A stretch of 64,000 bases of DNA from CAYJBH01 sp964370605 (GCA_964370605.1 CAYJJX010000008.1:34978-98977); one strand, 5' to 3'; positions 17,315 through 26,839 are shown, numbered from the stretch's first letter. Translations and numbers: made by a program. The notes: a model not told the origin generated them from the sequence alone.

Positions 17315-18184
17315 CTATACGTTTTCCGCAATGTTAATCAGATATTTTCCGTATTCCGTTTGTTTGAATCGCTCTGCAAGGACTCGAAGTTGAGCGTTAT
17401 CGATGTATCCTTGACGATAGGCGATCTCTTCCGGGCAAGCGATATAGAGTCCCTGCCTTGTCTGCACCGCCTCGACAAAGTTTGCGGCGTCCAGCATTGC
17501 ACGGTGATTTCCGGTGTCCAGCCACGCCATTCCCCTGCCGAACAGCTCGACATTCAAAAGACCTTTTTCAAGATATTCGTTATTCACCGCCGTAATCTCC
17601 AATTCGCCGCGCTTTGATGGTTTTATGTTTTTTGCCACCTCTATGACCCGATTGTCATAGAAATAAAGACCCGGCACGGCATAATTACTCTTGGGTTTTT
17701 CCGGCTTTTCTTCCAGTGAAAGCACCTTTCCTGTCTCGTCGAATTCTACGACTCCAAACTCTTCCGGATGGCTGACATGGTAGCCGAATATGGTGGCACC
17801 CTCCGCACGCTCGACGGCGGCACGAAGCCTTGATGTAAAGCCATAGCCATAGAATATATTATCGCCCAAAACCAGTGCAACGCTATCGTCACCGATAAAC
17901 TCCTCGCCGACTAAAAACGCATCGGCAAGCCCTCTCGGCTCGGTCTGTACTGCATAAGAAAATTTCATGCCCCAATCCTTGCCGTCTCCGAGTAGCGAAA
18001 CAAAGCCCTCGGTATCTCGTGGTGTTGAGATAATGAGCACCTCTTTAATTCCTGCGAGCATCAAGGTTGACAGCGGATAATAGATCATCGGCTTGTCATA
18101 GACGGTCAGCATCTGTTTTGATACTGCAATGGTGGACGGGTAGAGCCTTGTTCCGGCGCCCCCTGCCAGTACAATTCCTTTCAT
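17315..18184 (-). CDS. rfbA: Glucose-1-phosphate thymidylyltransferase
   Basis: A 289-residue nucleotidyltransferase that makes dTDP-glucose. The N-terminal GGAGTRLYPSTIAVSKQM signature is complete, KPMIYYPLSTLMLAGI and LGDNIFYG follow, and LEEKPEKPKSNYAVPGLYFYD completes the family pattern. It is the first gene of the rfbA-rfbD-rfbB unit; AAAGGAA before the ATG supports the start. Confidence 0.95.
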   Translation of the reverse strand: MKGIVLAGGAGTRLYPSTIAVSKQMLTVYDKPMIYYPLSTLMLAGIKEVLIISTPRDTEGFVSLLGDGKDWGMKFSYAVQTEPRGLADAFLVGEEFIGDDSVALVLGDNIFYGYGFTSRLRAAVERAEGATIFGYHVSHPEEFGVVEFDETGKVLSLEEKPEKPKSNYAVPGLYFYDNRVIEVAKNIKPSKRGELEITAVNNEYLEKGLLNVELFGRGMAWLDTGNHRAMLDAANFVEAVQTRQGLYIACPEEIAYRQGYIDNAQLRVLAERFKQTEYGKYLINIAENV

Positions 18185-18314
18185 TTTGTAGCCATTCCTT
18201 TCTCAATGTTTGTCCGATTTTGCCACTTGGTGGCGAAATTTCAGCACTTTTCGCTGAATTAAGGAACAAATATTCGTTCCGCGTAAAACCCTTGTTCAAA
18301 TGATCCTTCTTTTA

Positions 18315-19085
18315 TTATGTGGTTCGTTTGACTCCCCACCTCACAAAATATCGAATCATGGCAAACAGTTGCAGTCGAAAATGATATAGATTTTTTCTCG
18401 GTTTTCGCTGCCACAGATGTTCCACCATCGTTATTGGCGTGTAATACACCTTTCCCTTCTTCATCATCATTCGTGTCAGGTCTGCATCCTCAAAATAGAG
18501 GAAATATTTGCTGCAAAATCCGCCCACCGCCTTGAGCGCCTTGGTTCTTGTCACAAAAAAACAGCCGGTACAAAATGAAATTTCCTGTTCCGTCGCAAGA
18601 TCCTCGTCCAGCATCAGATAGTGTTTTTCCACCTCGGGCAAAATTCCGAGTTGACGTGAAACGAGCGAGATCGGTGTGGGTGATCGCTTTGGGGTATATT
18701 GTTCGCTTCCGTCGACAAACTGCAAACGACAGGTGACCATCACAGCATCAGGGCGCTCTCGAAGCCAATCACAAAGTATGCTCAGGCTGTCCTCGTGCAA
18801 AACGATATCGGGATTGACAACGGCGTGAAACTCACTTTCCGAGCGTGCAAGTGCAATGTTATGCCCACGTCCATACCCGACATTCTCCTTGCTATATATC
18901 ACAACAAGTCGGTCGTCGTCGATAGCTCTCAGACGTGCAAGACCGCCGTCGTCCGAGGCATTATCCACAACATAGAGCATAAAGTCGACACCCTGTGTCA
19001 ACTCCAGTATGCTCTTCACGGCCTTGAGTGTCTCGTCTGCACAGTTATAGTTGACGATAGATATAGAAAGTGGGGTATTGCTCAT
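18315..19085 (-). CDS. Family 2 glycosyltransferase, rhamnosyltransferase-like
   Basis: A 256-residue GT-A glycosyltransferase. VNYNCADETLKAVKSIL starts the nucleotide-binding fold, followed by VVDNASDDG, ENVGYGRGHNIAL, VVNPDIVLHED and FLYFEDADLTRMMMKKG, the pattern of WbbL-type rhamnosyltransferases. Its place 130 bp upstream of the dTDP-rhamnose genes makes rhamnose transfer to a cell-wall glycan the likely role; that is inference. Confidence 0.85.
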   Translation of the reverse strand: MSNTPLSISIVNYNCADETLKAVKSILELTQGVDFMLYVVDNASDDGGLARLRAIDDDRLVVIYSKENVGYGRGHNIALARSESEFHAVVNPDIVLHEDSLSILCDWLRERPDAVMVTCRLQFVDGSEQYTPKRSPTPISLVSRQLGILPEVEKHYLMLDEDLATEQEISFCTGCFFVTRTKALKAVGGFCSKYFLYFEDADLTRMMMKKGKVYYTPITMVEHLWQRKPRKNLYHFRLQLFAMIRYFVRWGVKRTT

Positions 19086-19287
19086 GAAAAGTTAAATCCT
19101 TATTAGTGTTCAAATGTTATATTGCAAAATTCCGCCTGTATTCGGCAAAGAACAATTTTTTTGGTCGCTTTACACGGCTTTGGCGGATGCGTTCTCCCCC
19201 CCTTTTGCATAAGACATAGGTGAGCACGTTTTTGGGGACATCTTTCTTCATTTTACCATCATACCGTGATATTTGCAAGGAAAATCA

Positions 19288-20016
19288 CTATTCGTTCGGT
19301 TGCTTTTTGTTTTTGACCATTACTATACTACGGCTATTGCCCTTTTCGTCAAACTCGAGTTTTGTCTCAAACATACCGGTGTTTTCCAGCAATTTATATA
19401 GCTTGGCATAACCGTAGTTTCTCGAGTCGAAATCCGGAAACTTGCGGGATATGATGGTGCCGAGCTTTGAGAGCATCATCCAGCCGTCCTCTTCGCAGTC
19501 TTTTTCTATGATTCGTGCCATCTCTTCCACAAGGTTTTTGGGAAGATTTTGTTTTTTCGCCTGTGGTTTTTCCGGTGCGGCAAGCGTCTCAAGAATGGTA
19601 AACTTGTTACAAGCAGAGCGGAAGGCGACCGGTGTTTTATCCTCTCCCATTCCCAGCACGTACATTGCCGCCTCACGAAGGCGCAGTGCCAGCCGTGTAA
19701 AATCGCTGTCGCTGGAAACGATGCAAAAACCATCGACATTCTCGGCATATAGTATATCCATCGCATCAATGATCATGGCGCTGTCGGTGGCATTTTTACC
19801 TTGCGTATAGCTGAACTGTTGTACCGGATTTATTCCGTATTCCAGCAAAAGCTTTTTCCACGCACCCATGTCAGAGCTGGTAAAATCGCCATAGATTCGG
19901 CGGTATGCCGGAGTCCATTCATGGGAAAGCTCGTCCAAAATCGACTTTATGTATCGAGGCGAGATATTCTCGGCATCAATCAAAAGTGCGATAGTGCGCT
20001 CGTTCTCTTTGTTCAT
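19288..20016 (-). CDS. NYN domain ribonuclease-like protein with C-terminal LOTUS/OST-HTH domain
   Basis: A 242-residue protein. Residues 1-135 form a PIN-like NYN domain with acidic residues placed as in LabA/MARF1-type nucleases (LLIDAENI, GKNATDSAMIIDAMDIL, IVSSDSDFTRLALRLRE). A Lys/Pro linker then leads to a winged-helix-like OST-HTH/LOTUS domain (about 163-235: EDGWMMLSKLGTIISRKFPDFDSRNYGYAKLYKLL). The eukaryotic counterparts bind and cut RNA; the bacterial role is unknown. It appears to be a single gene. Confidence 0.88.
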   Translation of the reverse strand: MNKENERTIALLIDAENISPRYIKSILDELSHEWTPAYRRIYGDFTSSDMGAWKKLLLEYGINPVQQFSYTQGKNATDSAMIIDAMDILYAENVDGFCIVSSDSDFTRLALRLREAAMYVLGMGEDKTPVAFRSACNKFTILETLAAPEKPQAKKQNLPKNLVEEMARIIEKDCEEDGWMMLSKLGTIISRKFPDFDSRNYGYAKLYKLLENTGMFETKLEFDEKGNSRSIVMVKNKKQPNE

Positions 20017-20095
20017 TCGTTTTATATCCTTTCGGTGGTTGTTTTGAGGGCGGGCTGTCGATTCACATATCTCTCGACAAGACCCATTTATCTTG

Positions 20096-20650
20096 CTACT
20101 CCCTTATAAATAGCATGGCGTTGATGGTCATTGTCTGATTGCCGTATTTGTAGTTGAGTCCTGCTTTTTCGCACTCTCTGCTCACAAAAAGCCCACATGC
20201 TTCCATGCTGGGGCCAAGCTGATCCGGAAAACGACATGGCTCATCGGGATAGGTGCATTTCTCACACTTGCTGCAACCATCCATGCCCATTGCAAGAAGC
20301 TCTTTTCCCTGCCCTCGCATCTGCTTTACCAATCGCTCAAGGCTTTCACGACATGCACGGCTCGCCTCTTGAATTGCGTCCCAATCGTAGTCGTCCTCCA
20401 TGTCACGGGTCGCCTGCAATATCATTCCGTAATCGTATGACATCACCTGCGCCTTGACCTCTTCCAGCGTACCGCAAGCAGGTGGGCAGGACCACCGCTT
20501 ATTATACTGACCGCACCTATTCACGGCACACATGTCACGAATTTCGCTCATAAACTTCATCTTTGAAATGTCGGCATAACCGGCATGACTAAATCCTGCC
20601 TGCAAGGCCATCTCGACGGTGAGAGTTCTTTTGTCCGGCTCGATATACAT
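20096..20650 (-). CDS. DUF2284 cysteine-rich metal-binding protein
   Basis: A 184-residue cytoplasmic protein of the DUF2284 family with many conserved cysteines (CAVNRCGQYNKRWSCPPACG, then DGCSKCEKCTYPDEPCRFP), probably holding iron-sulfur clusters or other metal. A physiological role is not established. The frame is open from 20728; GGGAAGGG sits 12 bases before ATG 20650, while an intermediate ATG immediately abuts it, so 20650 is preferred. Confidence 0.85.
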   Translation of the reverse strand: MYIEPDKRTLTVEMALQAGFSHAGYADISKMKFMSEIRDMCAVNRCGQYNKRWSCPPACGTLEEVKAQVMSYDYGMILQATRDMEDDYDWDAIQEASRACRESLERLVKQMRGQGKELLAMGMDGCSKCEKCTYPDEPCRFPDQLGPSMEACGLFVSRECEKAGLNYKYGNQTMTINAMLFIRE

Positions 20651-20808
20651 AGTAATGTTCATCCCTTCCCGATATTTTGACTGTTCTCGCCGCAAGTTTG
20701 CGGTAGGTTTCCGGCATTTTCCGCTCAAAAGTCACAAGACGCACCATTTGAGCTTTAGTTCAAGCTTAAGGCTTATATCGAATCAAACCTTATCGCAAAA
20801 CACAAGGC

Positions 20809-22086
20809 TTAGACGGCAGAAATCCTGTCTGTTCCGACATAGCGTTGCAATGCGGCCGGAATGGTGACCGATCCGTCACCGTTTTGATAGTTTTCGAGAA
20901 TTGCGGCGGTGGTACGCCCTACTGCAAGTCCGCTTCCGTTCAAGGTGTGCACCAGTTGGGTTTTGCCCTCTGCACTGCGATAACGGATACCCATCCGACG
21001 TGCCTGATAATCGGTAAAGTTGGAGCAGGAGGAAATCTCGGCATATCTGCCGTAAGACGGCAACCATACCTCGAGATCGTATGTTTTGGTGCTGCTTGCA
21101 CCCATGTCGCCACTGCAAAGCAGTACACGGCGATAGGGCAGTTCCAGCGCCTCAAGACAACGCTCTGCATCTTCGGTCAGCATTTCCAGCTCATCAAAAC
21201 TCTGTTGCGGCGTGGTGAACTTCACCAGCTCCACCTTTTGGAATTGGTGTTGACGGATAAGTCCCCTTGTGTCACGTCCTGCGGCACCTGCCTCACTCCT
21301 GAAACAGGCAGAATAGGCACAGTAACGCAGCGGCAGTTCCGCCTCGGTCAAAATCTCGTCACGATGATAGTTTGTCACCGGCACTTCTGCGGTCGGAATA
21401 AGATAATATTCCTGTCCCTCTAATTTAAAAGCATCGTCCTTGAACTTTGGCAGCTGTCCTGTTCCGGTCATGCTGTCGGCGTTCACGATGTAGGGCGGAA
21501 TCATCTCGACATAGCCATGCTGATTGGTGTGGGTGTCGAGATAGAAGTTGATAATGGCACGCTCCAGCGCCGCGCCGAGACCTTTATAAAAGTGGAAACG
21601 TGTTCCGGTGACCTTTGCGGCACGCTCCGGATCAAGTATGCCAAGATTTTTGCCAATCTCCCAGTGAGGAAGCGGCTCATATTCAAACTTTCTCGGCTCG
21701 CCCACCCTTTTAATCTCGACATTGTCGGCATCGCTCTTTCCGACCGGCACGCTCTCGTGCGGTGTGTTTGGTATCGCCAACAAGCCGTCACGCTGTTTTG
21801 TCTCCAACTCGGCAAGCTCGGCATCGTTTGCTTTTATCGTTGCGGAAAAAGCCTTCAGTTCCGCAAAAAGAGCACTGCAATCTTCCCCTGCCTTTTGTTT
21901 CACGGGGATTTCTTTGCTGCTCTTGTTCTGCTTTGCCTTGAGGTTGTCGTTTTCCGAAGCAAGCGCACGCCTTTTCTTGTCTATTTCAAGCAGTTCTTCA
22001 ATTTCACCGCTATAGTCCTTCCCTCTGCCCGCAAGTGCAGTCTTGACTGCCTCGGCATCTTCTCTTATTCTTTTTATGTCTAACAT
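20809..22086 (-). CDS. serS: Seryl-tRNA synthetase
   Basis: A 425-residue class II synthetase charging tRNA-Ser. The N-terminal 110 residues form the helical tRNA-binding arm (heptad-like Lys/Glu-rich). Motif 2 is FRSEAGAAGRDTRGLIRQHQF, and motif 3 is NGSGLAVGRTTAAILEN. A GAGG before ATG fits. I looked for a T-box leader in the 275 bp upstream and saw none; that gap holds only a perfect 16-bp palindrome at 22125-22140. Confidence 0.95.
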   Translation of the reverse strand: MLDIKRIREDAEAVKTALAGRGKDYSGEIEELLEIDKKRRALASENDNLKAKQNKSSKEIPVKQKAGEDCSALFAELKAFSATIKANDAELAELETKQRDGLLAIPNTPHESVPVGKSDADNVEIKRVGEPRKFEYEPLPHWEIGKNLGILDPERAAKVTGTRFHFYKGLGAALERAIINFYLDTHTNQHGYVEMIPPYIVNADSMTGTGQLPKFKDDAFKLEGQEYYLIPTAEVPVTNYHRDEILTEAELPLRYCAYSACFRSEAGAAGRDTRGLIRQHQFQKVELVKFTTPQQSFDELEMLTEDAERCLEALELPYRRVLLCSGDMGASSTKTYDLEVWLPSYGRYAEISSCSNFTDYQARRMGIRYRSAEGKTQLVHTLNGSGLAVGRTTAAILENYQNGDGSVTIPAALQRYVGTDRISAV

Positions 22087-22124
22087 TTTAACCTCATTTC
22101 TCTTTTCATGTTTTATCCGTTTTC

Positions 22125-22140
22125 ATCGCAAGCTTGCGAT
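22125..22140. other. 16-bp perfect palindrome upstream of serS
   Basis: ATCGCAAGCTTGCGAT lies 40 bp before the serS start. It may be an operator or a leader hairpin; nothing else in the 275-bp gap was recognised. Confidence 0.4.
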
Positions 22141-22361
22141 ATAAAATCCAAGGCAATTTTAGCTTGAAAGGTGCGTTGCTCTTAATTTTGCCAATATTCT
22201 TTCAAAACCCCGCCTTTATTACGATAACCGTGTAGCTCTGAAAACTCCTCTACGTTTTATCTTTTGCTACTGTATTATCCCCGTCTGCAACCATGCGAAA
22301 CTCTCGATGCAAGATTTGCTTATCTCCTCTTTGTTTCGCCTTTGTTCCACACACATAGCCG

Positions 22362-23240
22362 CTACATATTGTCAAACGATATCTCACCAAGGCGATTTGC
22401 AAAACTGCGCAGTTGATCGTCGCTGTAAAAATTCACCTCGATGCGCCCCTTGCCGTTCTTATAGTTGATCTTCACCTCGGTGCCAAGCACCTCTTGCAAC
22501 GCGACCTCCACCTCGGTGGCAATGGTGGGACGTAGTTTCAGTTTTTGCTGTGATCCGCCCGGTTTTTTCTGAATTTTTTTGCAGAGTGTCTCGGTCTGGC
22601 GAACGTTCATATCCTCTTGAATGACCGATTTTGCCACATCAATCTGCATGACAGGATCGTCCAGCGACAAAAGCGCCTTGCCGTGTCCTGTGGTTATCTT
22701 GCCGAAGCGGAGCATCTCCACCACCTCTGACGGCAATGACAGCAGTCTCATGGCGTTTGCGATGACCGGCCGGCTTTTGCCGACACGTTGAGCCGCCTGT
22801 TCCTGTGTGAGTCCGAAACTGTCGATCAACTTGACAAAACCCTCCGCCTCTTCGATCGAGTTGAGGTCGGTGCGTTGCAGGTTTTCTACCAGCGCAATCT
22901 CCATTGCCATCTGCTCACTCGCCTCCAGCACGATCGCGGGAAGTTCTTTGAGACCCGCCTGCATGGCGGCACGCCAACGGCGCTCACCGGCTATAATTCG
23001 ATAGCCGTCGATGCCTACCGGACGCACGATTATCGGTTGCAACAGACCGTGGCGTTCGATGCTCTCTGAAAGCTCTGCCAACTCCTTTTCATCGAAGTTT
23101 TTGCGAGGTTGCCCTTTTTCCGGCTCAATACTCGCAATCTTGATTGTCTCTTTTACTCCTGTCTTTTCCTGCCTCACATCCTGGAACAGGGAATCCAGCC
23201 CTTTTCCGAGCCCACCTTTTTTCGCCATTTTCTTTCCCAT
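22362..23240 (-). CDS. parB: Chromosome-partitioning protein ParB (Spo0J)
   Basis: A 292-residue CTPase/DNA-binding protein that loads at parS and slides to organise the origin. The N-terminal GLGKGLDSLF segment contacts ParA; GERRWRA (C-motif) and ENLQRTDLNSIEEA are CTP-binding; the HTH region reads TQEQAAQRVGKSRPVIANAMRLLSLP; the C-terminal 45 residues form the dimer domain. It lies 150 bp downstream of parA. A second in-frame ATG four codons in could be the true start. Confidence 0.95.
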   Translation of the reverse strand: MGKKMAKKGGLGKGLDSLFQDVRQEKTGVKETIKIASIEPEKGQPRKNFDEKELAELSESIERHGLLQPIIVRPVGIDGYRIIAGERRWRAAMQAGLKELPAIVLEASEQMAMEIALVENLQRTDLNSIEEAEGFVKLIDSFGLTQEQAAQRVGKSRPVIANAMRLLSLPSEVVEMLRFGKITTGHGKALLSLDDPVMQIDVAKSVIQEDMNVRQTETLCKKIQKKPGGSQQKLKLRPTIATEVEVALQEVLGTEVKINYKNGKGRIEVNFYSDDQLRSFANRLGEISFDNM

Positions 23241-23390
23241 ACCTCTCTTTATCTATTACTTTTATTTATTATGATTTTCAAATTGCTTTGTTTTCTGCCA
23301 TAACCGAAACTTGCAGTTGTCCATCTGCAATCTATCGCCAAAACAGCGCTTTGCACTTTCTTGAATGTACTACAAACACCTTCTTGTTTG

Positions 23391-24152
23391 CTACCGATTA
23401 TTTGACAAAAACTCGTCGGTAAACTCCATATATGCACTGCAGCCTTTTGAGGCGGCATCGTACGACTGAATCGGTTGTCCGTAACTCGGAGCTTCTGAGA
23501 GTCGAACATTTCGTGGAATTGCCGTCTTGTAAACCTTTGCCTTAAAGAACTTTTTCAGTTCCTGCGCTACCTGAAGTGTTAGGTTGAGTCTGCCGTCATA
23601 CATAGTCATCAACACACCTTCAATATCGAGGTGAGGATTATACATTGCTTTGACCTTTCGCACCGTAGCCATCAACTCGGTCAATCCCTCCAGCGCCAAA
23701 AATTCACACTGCATCGGTATGATTAGTGTGTCGGCGGCACAAAGACCGTTGAGCGTCAGAAGGTCAAGCGACGGCGGACAGTCTATTATTATGTAATCAT
23801 AGTTCTCACGCACACGCATTAACGCAAGGCGAAGCCGCGACTCTCTTGCATCTAGCGCGACCAGTTCAATGCCTGCACCGGACAGCTCAATATTTGCCGG
23901 TATAAGATCCATCTTGAACGCTGTTGTTATGATGGATTTCTCGATAGTGGTCGGATCGATAAGGCAACTGTATGTGCCATTTTTTATCTCGGCCTTGCGG
24001 ATTCCGACTCCGCCCGTCGTGTTCCCCTGCGGATCAAGGTCGATAAGCAAAACCTTTTTTCCTTTCACACCGAGACCGCACCCGAGGTTGACTGCGGTGG
24101 TGGTCTTGCCCACGCCGCCCTTTTGATTTGTTACGGTGATTACCTTTCCCAT
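23391..24152 (-). CDS. parA: Chromosome-partitioning ATPase ParA (Soj)
   Basis: A 253-residue deviant Walker ATPase that works with ParB in origin segregation and, in Bacillus, regulates DnaA. KGGVGKTTTAVNLGCGLG is the Walker A with signature lysine, IDLDPQGNTTGG the A' motif, and DYIIIDCPPSLDLLTLNG the Walker B. AAGGAACAAA before ATG fits. The gene order parA-parB is conserved, but noc is 6 kb away. Confidence 0.95.
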   Translation of the reverse strand: MGKVITVTNQKGGVGKTTTAVNLGCGLGVKGKKVLLIDLDPQGNTTGGVGIRKAEIKNGTYSCLIDPTTIEKSIITTAFKMDLIPANIELSGAGIELVALDARESRLRLALMRVRENYDYIIIDCPPSLDLLTLNGLCAADTLIIPMQCEFLALEGLTELMATVRKVKAMYNPHLDIEGVLMTMYDGRLNLTLQVAQELKKFFKAKVYKTAIPRNVRLSEAPSYGQPIQSYDAASKGCSAYMEFTDEFLSNNR

Positions 24153-24280
24153 TTTGTTCCTTATATTGTTGTTGTATTTTTTGTTGCCGTTTTTGCCGGT
24201 TTTTCTGAATTATCCCTGTCGCAGACCACTGCATAGATTTGTTTTAACGTTTTGCACGACACTTAACGCCGGTTGATTTT

Positions 24281-25036
24281 CTATCTGTTCGGTTTCACCG
24301 ATTTTGTAGCGATAAAGCACGGAACATTGAATTCGTGAAGCCGTCCCTCGCCGTTGGTATCTTCATATATGTCGGCAAGCACAAAACCGGCCCTCAGCTG
24401 TCCGCCGATCTGCTCTTCCAATGTGTGCGAAAACTGGATTCCGTCGTTTGTTTCCAGCGCTCTTTTGTACAGTTCCTCGTCTTTCAAAGGATTGTAGGGC
24501 AGTGGGTAGGTCAGCTCACGACCATCGTCATCGAATATGTAGTTGTACCCAACATCGTAGCCGCCCAGCAGAACTCCGCCCTTTTTCAGAACTCGAAAGC
24601 ACTCTTGAAAAACATGCTCAACATCTTCTACATAACAGTTTGAAACGGGATGAAAAATCACATCGAAACTCTCATCGTCAAATGGTAGGCGTTTTGTCAT
24701 GTCCGCCTTGACTATCTCGATGTCGTATCCCTCTCGCTTTGCCACCATTCGTTCCGTCTCAAGCTGTGAGTCGCTGTAGTCAAGTATGGTGACCGTTGCA
24801 CCTGCCGCCGCAAAAATTGGCATCTGTTGTCCGCCGCCGCTTGCGAGCCCAAGTAGGTTTGCGCCTTTCAACTCACCAAACCATTCTTTTGGCACCGCCT
24901 TGGTCGGTGTCAACACGACCTCCCACTCACCTGAAAGCGCACGAAGATAGCATTCGTGGTCAATGGGCGTTCCCCAGACCCAGCCGCCTTCGACCCAACT
25001 GTCTATCACCCCTGAATTAAAATCTGTATACCCCAT
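24281..25036 (-). CDS. Class I SAM-dependent methyltransferase
   Basis: A 251-residue methyltransferase of the UbiE/COQ5-like type. The SAM-binding core is seen as GANLLGLASGGGQQMPIFAAAGATVTILDYSDSQL, then FDDESFDVIFHPVSNCYVEDVEHVFQECFRVLKKGGVLL. The N-terminal 60 residues include WVEGGWVWGTPI and a region expected to bind substrate. The substrate is unknown. It is a single gene upstream of parA on the same strand. Confidence 0.88.
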   Translation of the reverse strand: MGYTDFNSGVIDSWVEGGWVWGTPIDHECYLRALSGEWEVVLTPTKAVPKEWFGELKGANLLGLASGGGQQMPIFAAAGATVTILDYSDSQLETERMVAKREGYDIEIVKADMTKRLPFDDESFDVIFHPVSNCYVEDVEHVFQECFRVLKKGGVLLGGYDVGYNYIFDDDGRELTYPLPYNPLKDEELYKRALETNDGIQFSHTLEEQIGGQLRAGFVLADIYEDTNGEGRLHEFNVPCFIATKSVKPNR

Positions 25037-25641
25037 TCCTCTCTCTTTCTAAATCGATCTTGAATTTTTTCCTCATTTGCTGTAGTTTTTATGCTTATTA
25101 CAGCTTGTTATCATTTTCTACCTAGCTATTCATCTGCAATTCAATGCTTACCACGTTGTGACTGCGTGATTTCACCGCTCTTCACAGGTCACGTGTCCTC
25201 TATAATTGCCTGCTACTTTGCATTTTCGCTTGAAATTCAACTGCTTTTCCCTTTTTGACCGGCTCTGCCTTTTCTCTTTATCTACTGCTTCACGGCCGAA
25301 CTTCATCCAATTGCCACTAACTCTACCAAGATTTGTTTGCCGTGCTATTTTCACGCCTTCAATATATATAGCCGATGTCAAGTAATCAAAGCAGTTTTTG
25401 ACTTTGCCTAACCCCCATGACTTGCGTCGGTTCACTTCACAAAGTAAAAGTATTGGATCGGCACACTTCCTTGCCTTGAGAATTTCGGCACCTACTGGCT
25501 TTCTACGAACCCTTTGTCTGCATTTTTTTGCAGCCAAGTCAGACATCGGATAGCATTTGCCGCATCTTAAATCGTACAGCGGTGCAAATGGCGCAATATT
25601 TTCCGGTGCAAAACCTTTTGAAGTTTCAAGGTTTGCGTGGC
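25037..25641. other. 605 bp without a recognised gene
   Basis: A minus-strand frame is open from 25702 to 25172 (up to 176 codons) and overlaps the GNAT gene by 60 bp. Its product is Lys/Arg/Cys-rich, with a CGKC motif in its first third, and matches nothing I know. No good ribosome-binding site lies near its internal ATG. It may be an unknown small gene, a decayed gene or chance. Confidence 0.3.
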
Positions 25642-26145
25642 TCAGCTGTTGAACAAAAACACATCTGCAAGCGTTCCATCGCCATATTCTGTGTTTGGGC
25701 AACCCTCGATCAATCTATAGTTTCCGCCTGTATATTCGTCGATCATACGGTTCCAAAAATGAACCGACGGGACATTTTTCGGGTGCCGTTTAAGTTGCCA
25801 GCTCCCACGAAACATGTCAAATGCTTTAAATGCGGCAATCTTGCCGACTCCGCGCCTGCGGTACTTGTACATCACGAAAAACTCGGCAATGGTATAATCG
25901 GTCTTTTCTTCTGTGATTGCGAAGTTATTCACCATCACAAATCCCGCAAGTTTGTCGTCTACGGTAATAAAATAGGCAAATCGATTTTTCTCGGTCCAGT
26001 AGTGGTCAAGAAAAGAGTATCCATATAGCCCCAGCTTGTTCACGTCGCTGTTATCCCACTGCGAAAACTCATAGTCATATTTTTCAAGCAGGTTTCTCAA
26101 AATCTCTTTTTCATCGACCGTGACCCGCTTTAACAAAACCGTCAT
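25642..26145 (-). CDS. GNAT family N-acetyltransferase
   Basis: A 167-residue acetyltransferase. The N-terminus RVTVDEKEILRNLLEKYDYEFSQW is followed by FVMVNNFAITEEKTDYTIAEFFVMYKYRRRGVGKIAAFKAFD, which carries the R-R-x-G-V-G acetyl-CoA loop, and by HFWNRMIDEYTGGNY. This pattern resembles predicted acetyltransferases linked to resistance or RNA/protein modification, but the substrate is unknown. AAGGTG lies before the ATG. Confidence 0.85.
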   Translation of the reverse strand: MTVLLKRVTVDEKEILRNLLEKYDYEFSQWDNSDVNKLGLYGYSFLDHYWTEKNRFAYFITVDDKLAGFVMVNNFAITEEKTDYTIAEFFVMYKYRRRGVGKIAAFKAFDMFRGSWQLKRHPKNVPSVHFWNRMIDEYTGGNYRLIEGCPNTEYGDGTLADVFLFNS

Positions 26146-26203
26146 CGTTCACCTTTCCGTATAACGTGGTATGTTCAGCTGTTCCAGACAAAATGTAAAG
26201 CGT

Positions 26204-26839
26204 CTACAATTCCTTGCCGCCCCACTCTATCACTGCAAAACCTGTACGCTGGAATGGTTCAAGCTGTTGCGGCTCTATTTCAATCGCCTCATCAAGTGGC
26301 TTGTACACCATAAACACCCTTTGGATGCTATCCGGCTTCGGTTCGATGATAAGATTGACGCTGTCGGTGTATGCCTCTTGTTGGAATGTTATCAAATTGT
26401 AGTCGTTTCCTGCCATTCTTGGCATCCAGTAGACAATAAATTCATTGTATTCGGTAGGTGTTAGCCCTAAGTAGCTCAGCTTTTCCACCAAAAACTCTTC
26501 CGTTTCATCGCCTTTCACCACAAATCCACTGCTCATATCATATTCGGTGTTGCTATTCCCGTCCCAAAACAGATAGGAGTACTCCCTGCCGTCGCTGACA
26601 ATCGTCCCATCCGGAAATGCGGTGACCTCCCAGCCGTCTTGATAGGTCGGATATGTGAAAAGCAGTTCGCCATCGTAGTCAAGTTTCACCGTGATATCCG
26701 TCTCTTGCTGCGGATATAGATATATTACCGGTTTTTCATCCAGTGTATGTTCTTCTTCCTGTCCTTCTTCCAAAAATATGCAGCCCGAAAGCTGAAACAA
26801 CAGCAGTGATGCCATTATATAAGGAAAGAACTTTTTCAT
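26204..26839 (-). CDS. Lipoprotein with KPVIYLYP motif
   Basis: A 211-residue lipoprotein. The signal peptide ends in the lipobox LSGC (Cys about 20). An extracytoplasmic domain begins KPVIYLYPQQETDITVKLDYDG, which I recognise as a recurring uncharacterised domain of Clostridia, and continues through DGTIVSDGREYSYLFWDG. Function is unknown. GGTGG before ATG supports the start. Confidence 0.8.
   Translation of the reverse strand: MKKFFPYIMASLLLFQLSGCIFLEEGQEEEHTLDEKPVIYLYPQQETDITVKLDYDGELLFTYPTYQDGWEVTAFPDGTIVSDGREYSYLFWDGNSNTEYDMSSGFVVKGDETEEFLVEKLSYLGLTPTEYNEFIVYWMPRMAGNDYNLITFQQEAYTDSVNLIIEPKPDSIQRVFMVYKPLDEAIEIEPQQLEPFQRTGFAVIEWGGKEL

Noticed and set aside
20742..22200. Possible inverted repeat flanking serS (ACGCACC...AGCT)
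   Set aside because: Similarity is weak and patchy and cannot be told from chance by eye.
22087..22361. T-box leader for serS
   Set aside because: No AGGGTGGNACCGCG-type antiterminator motif on the coding strand.
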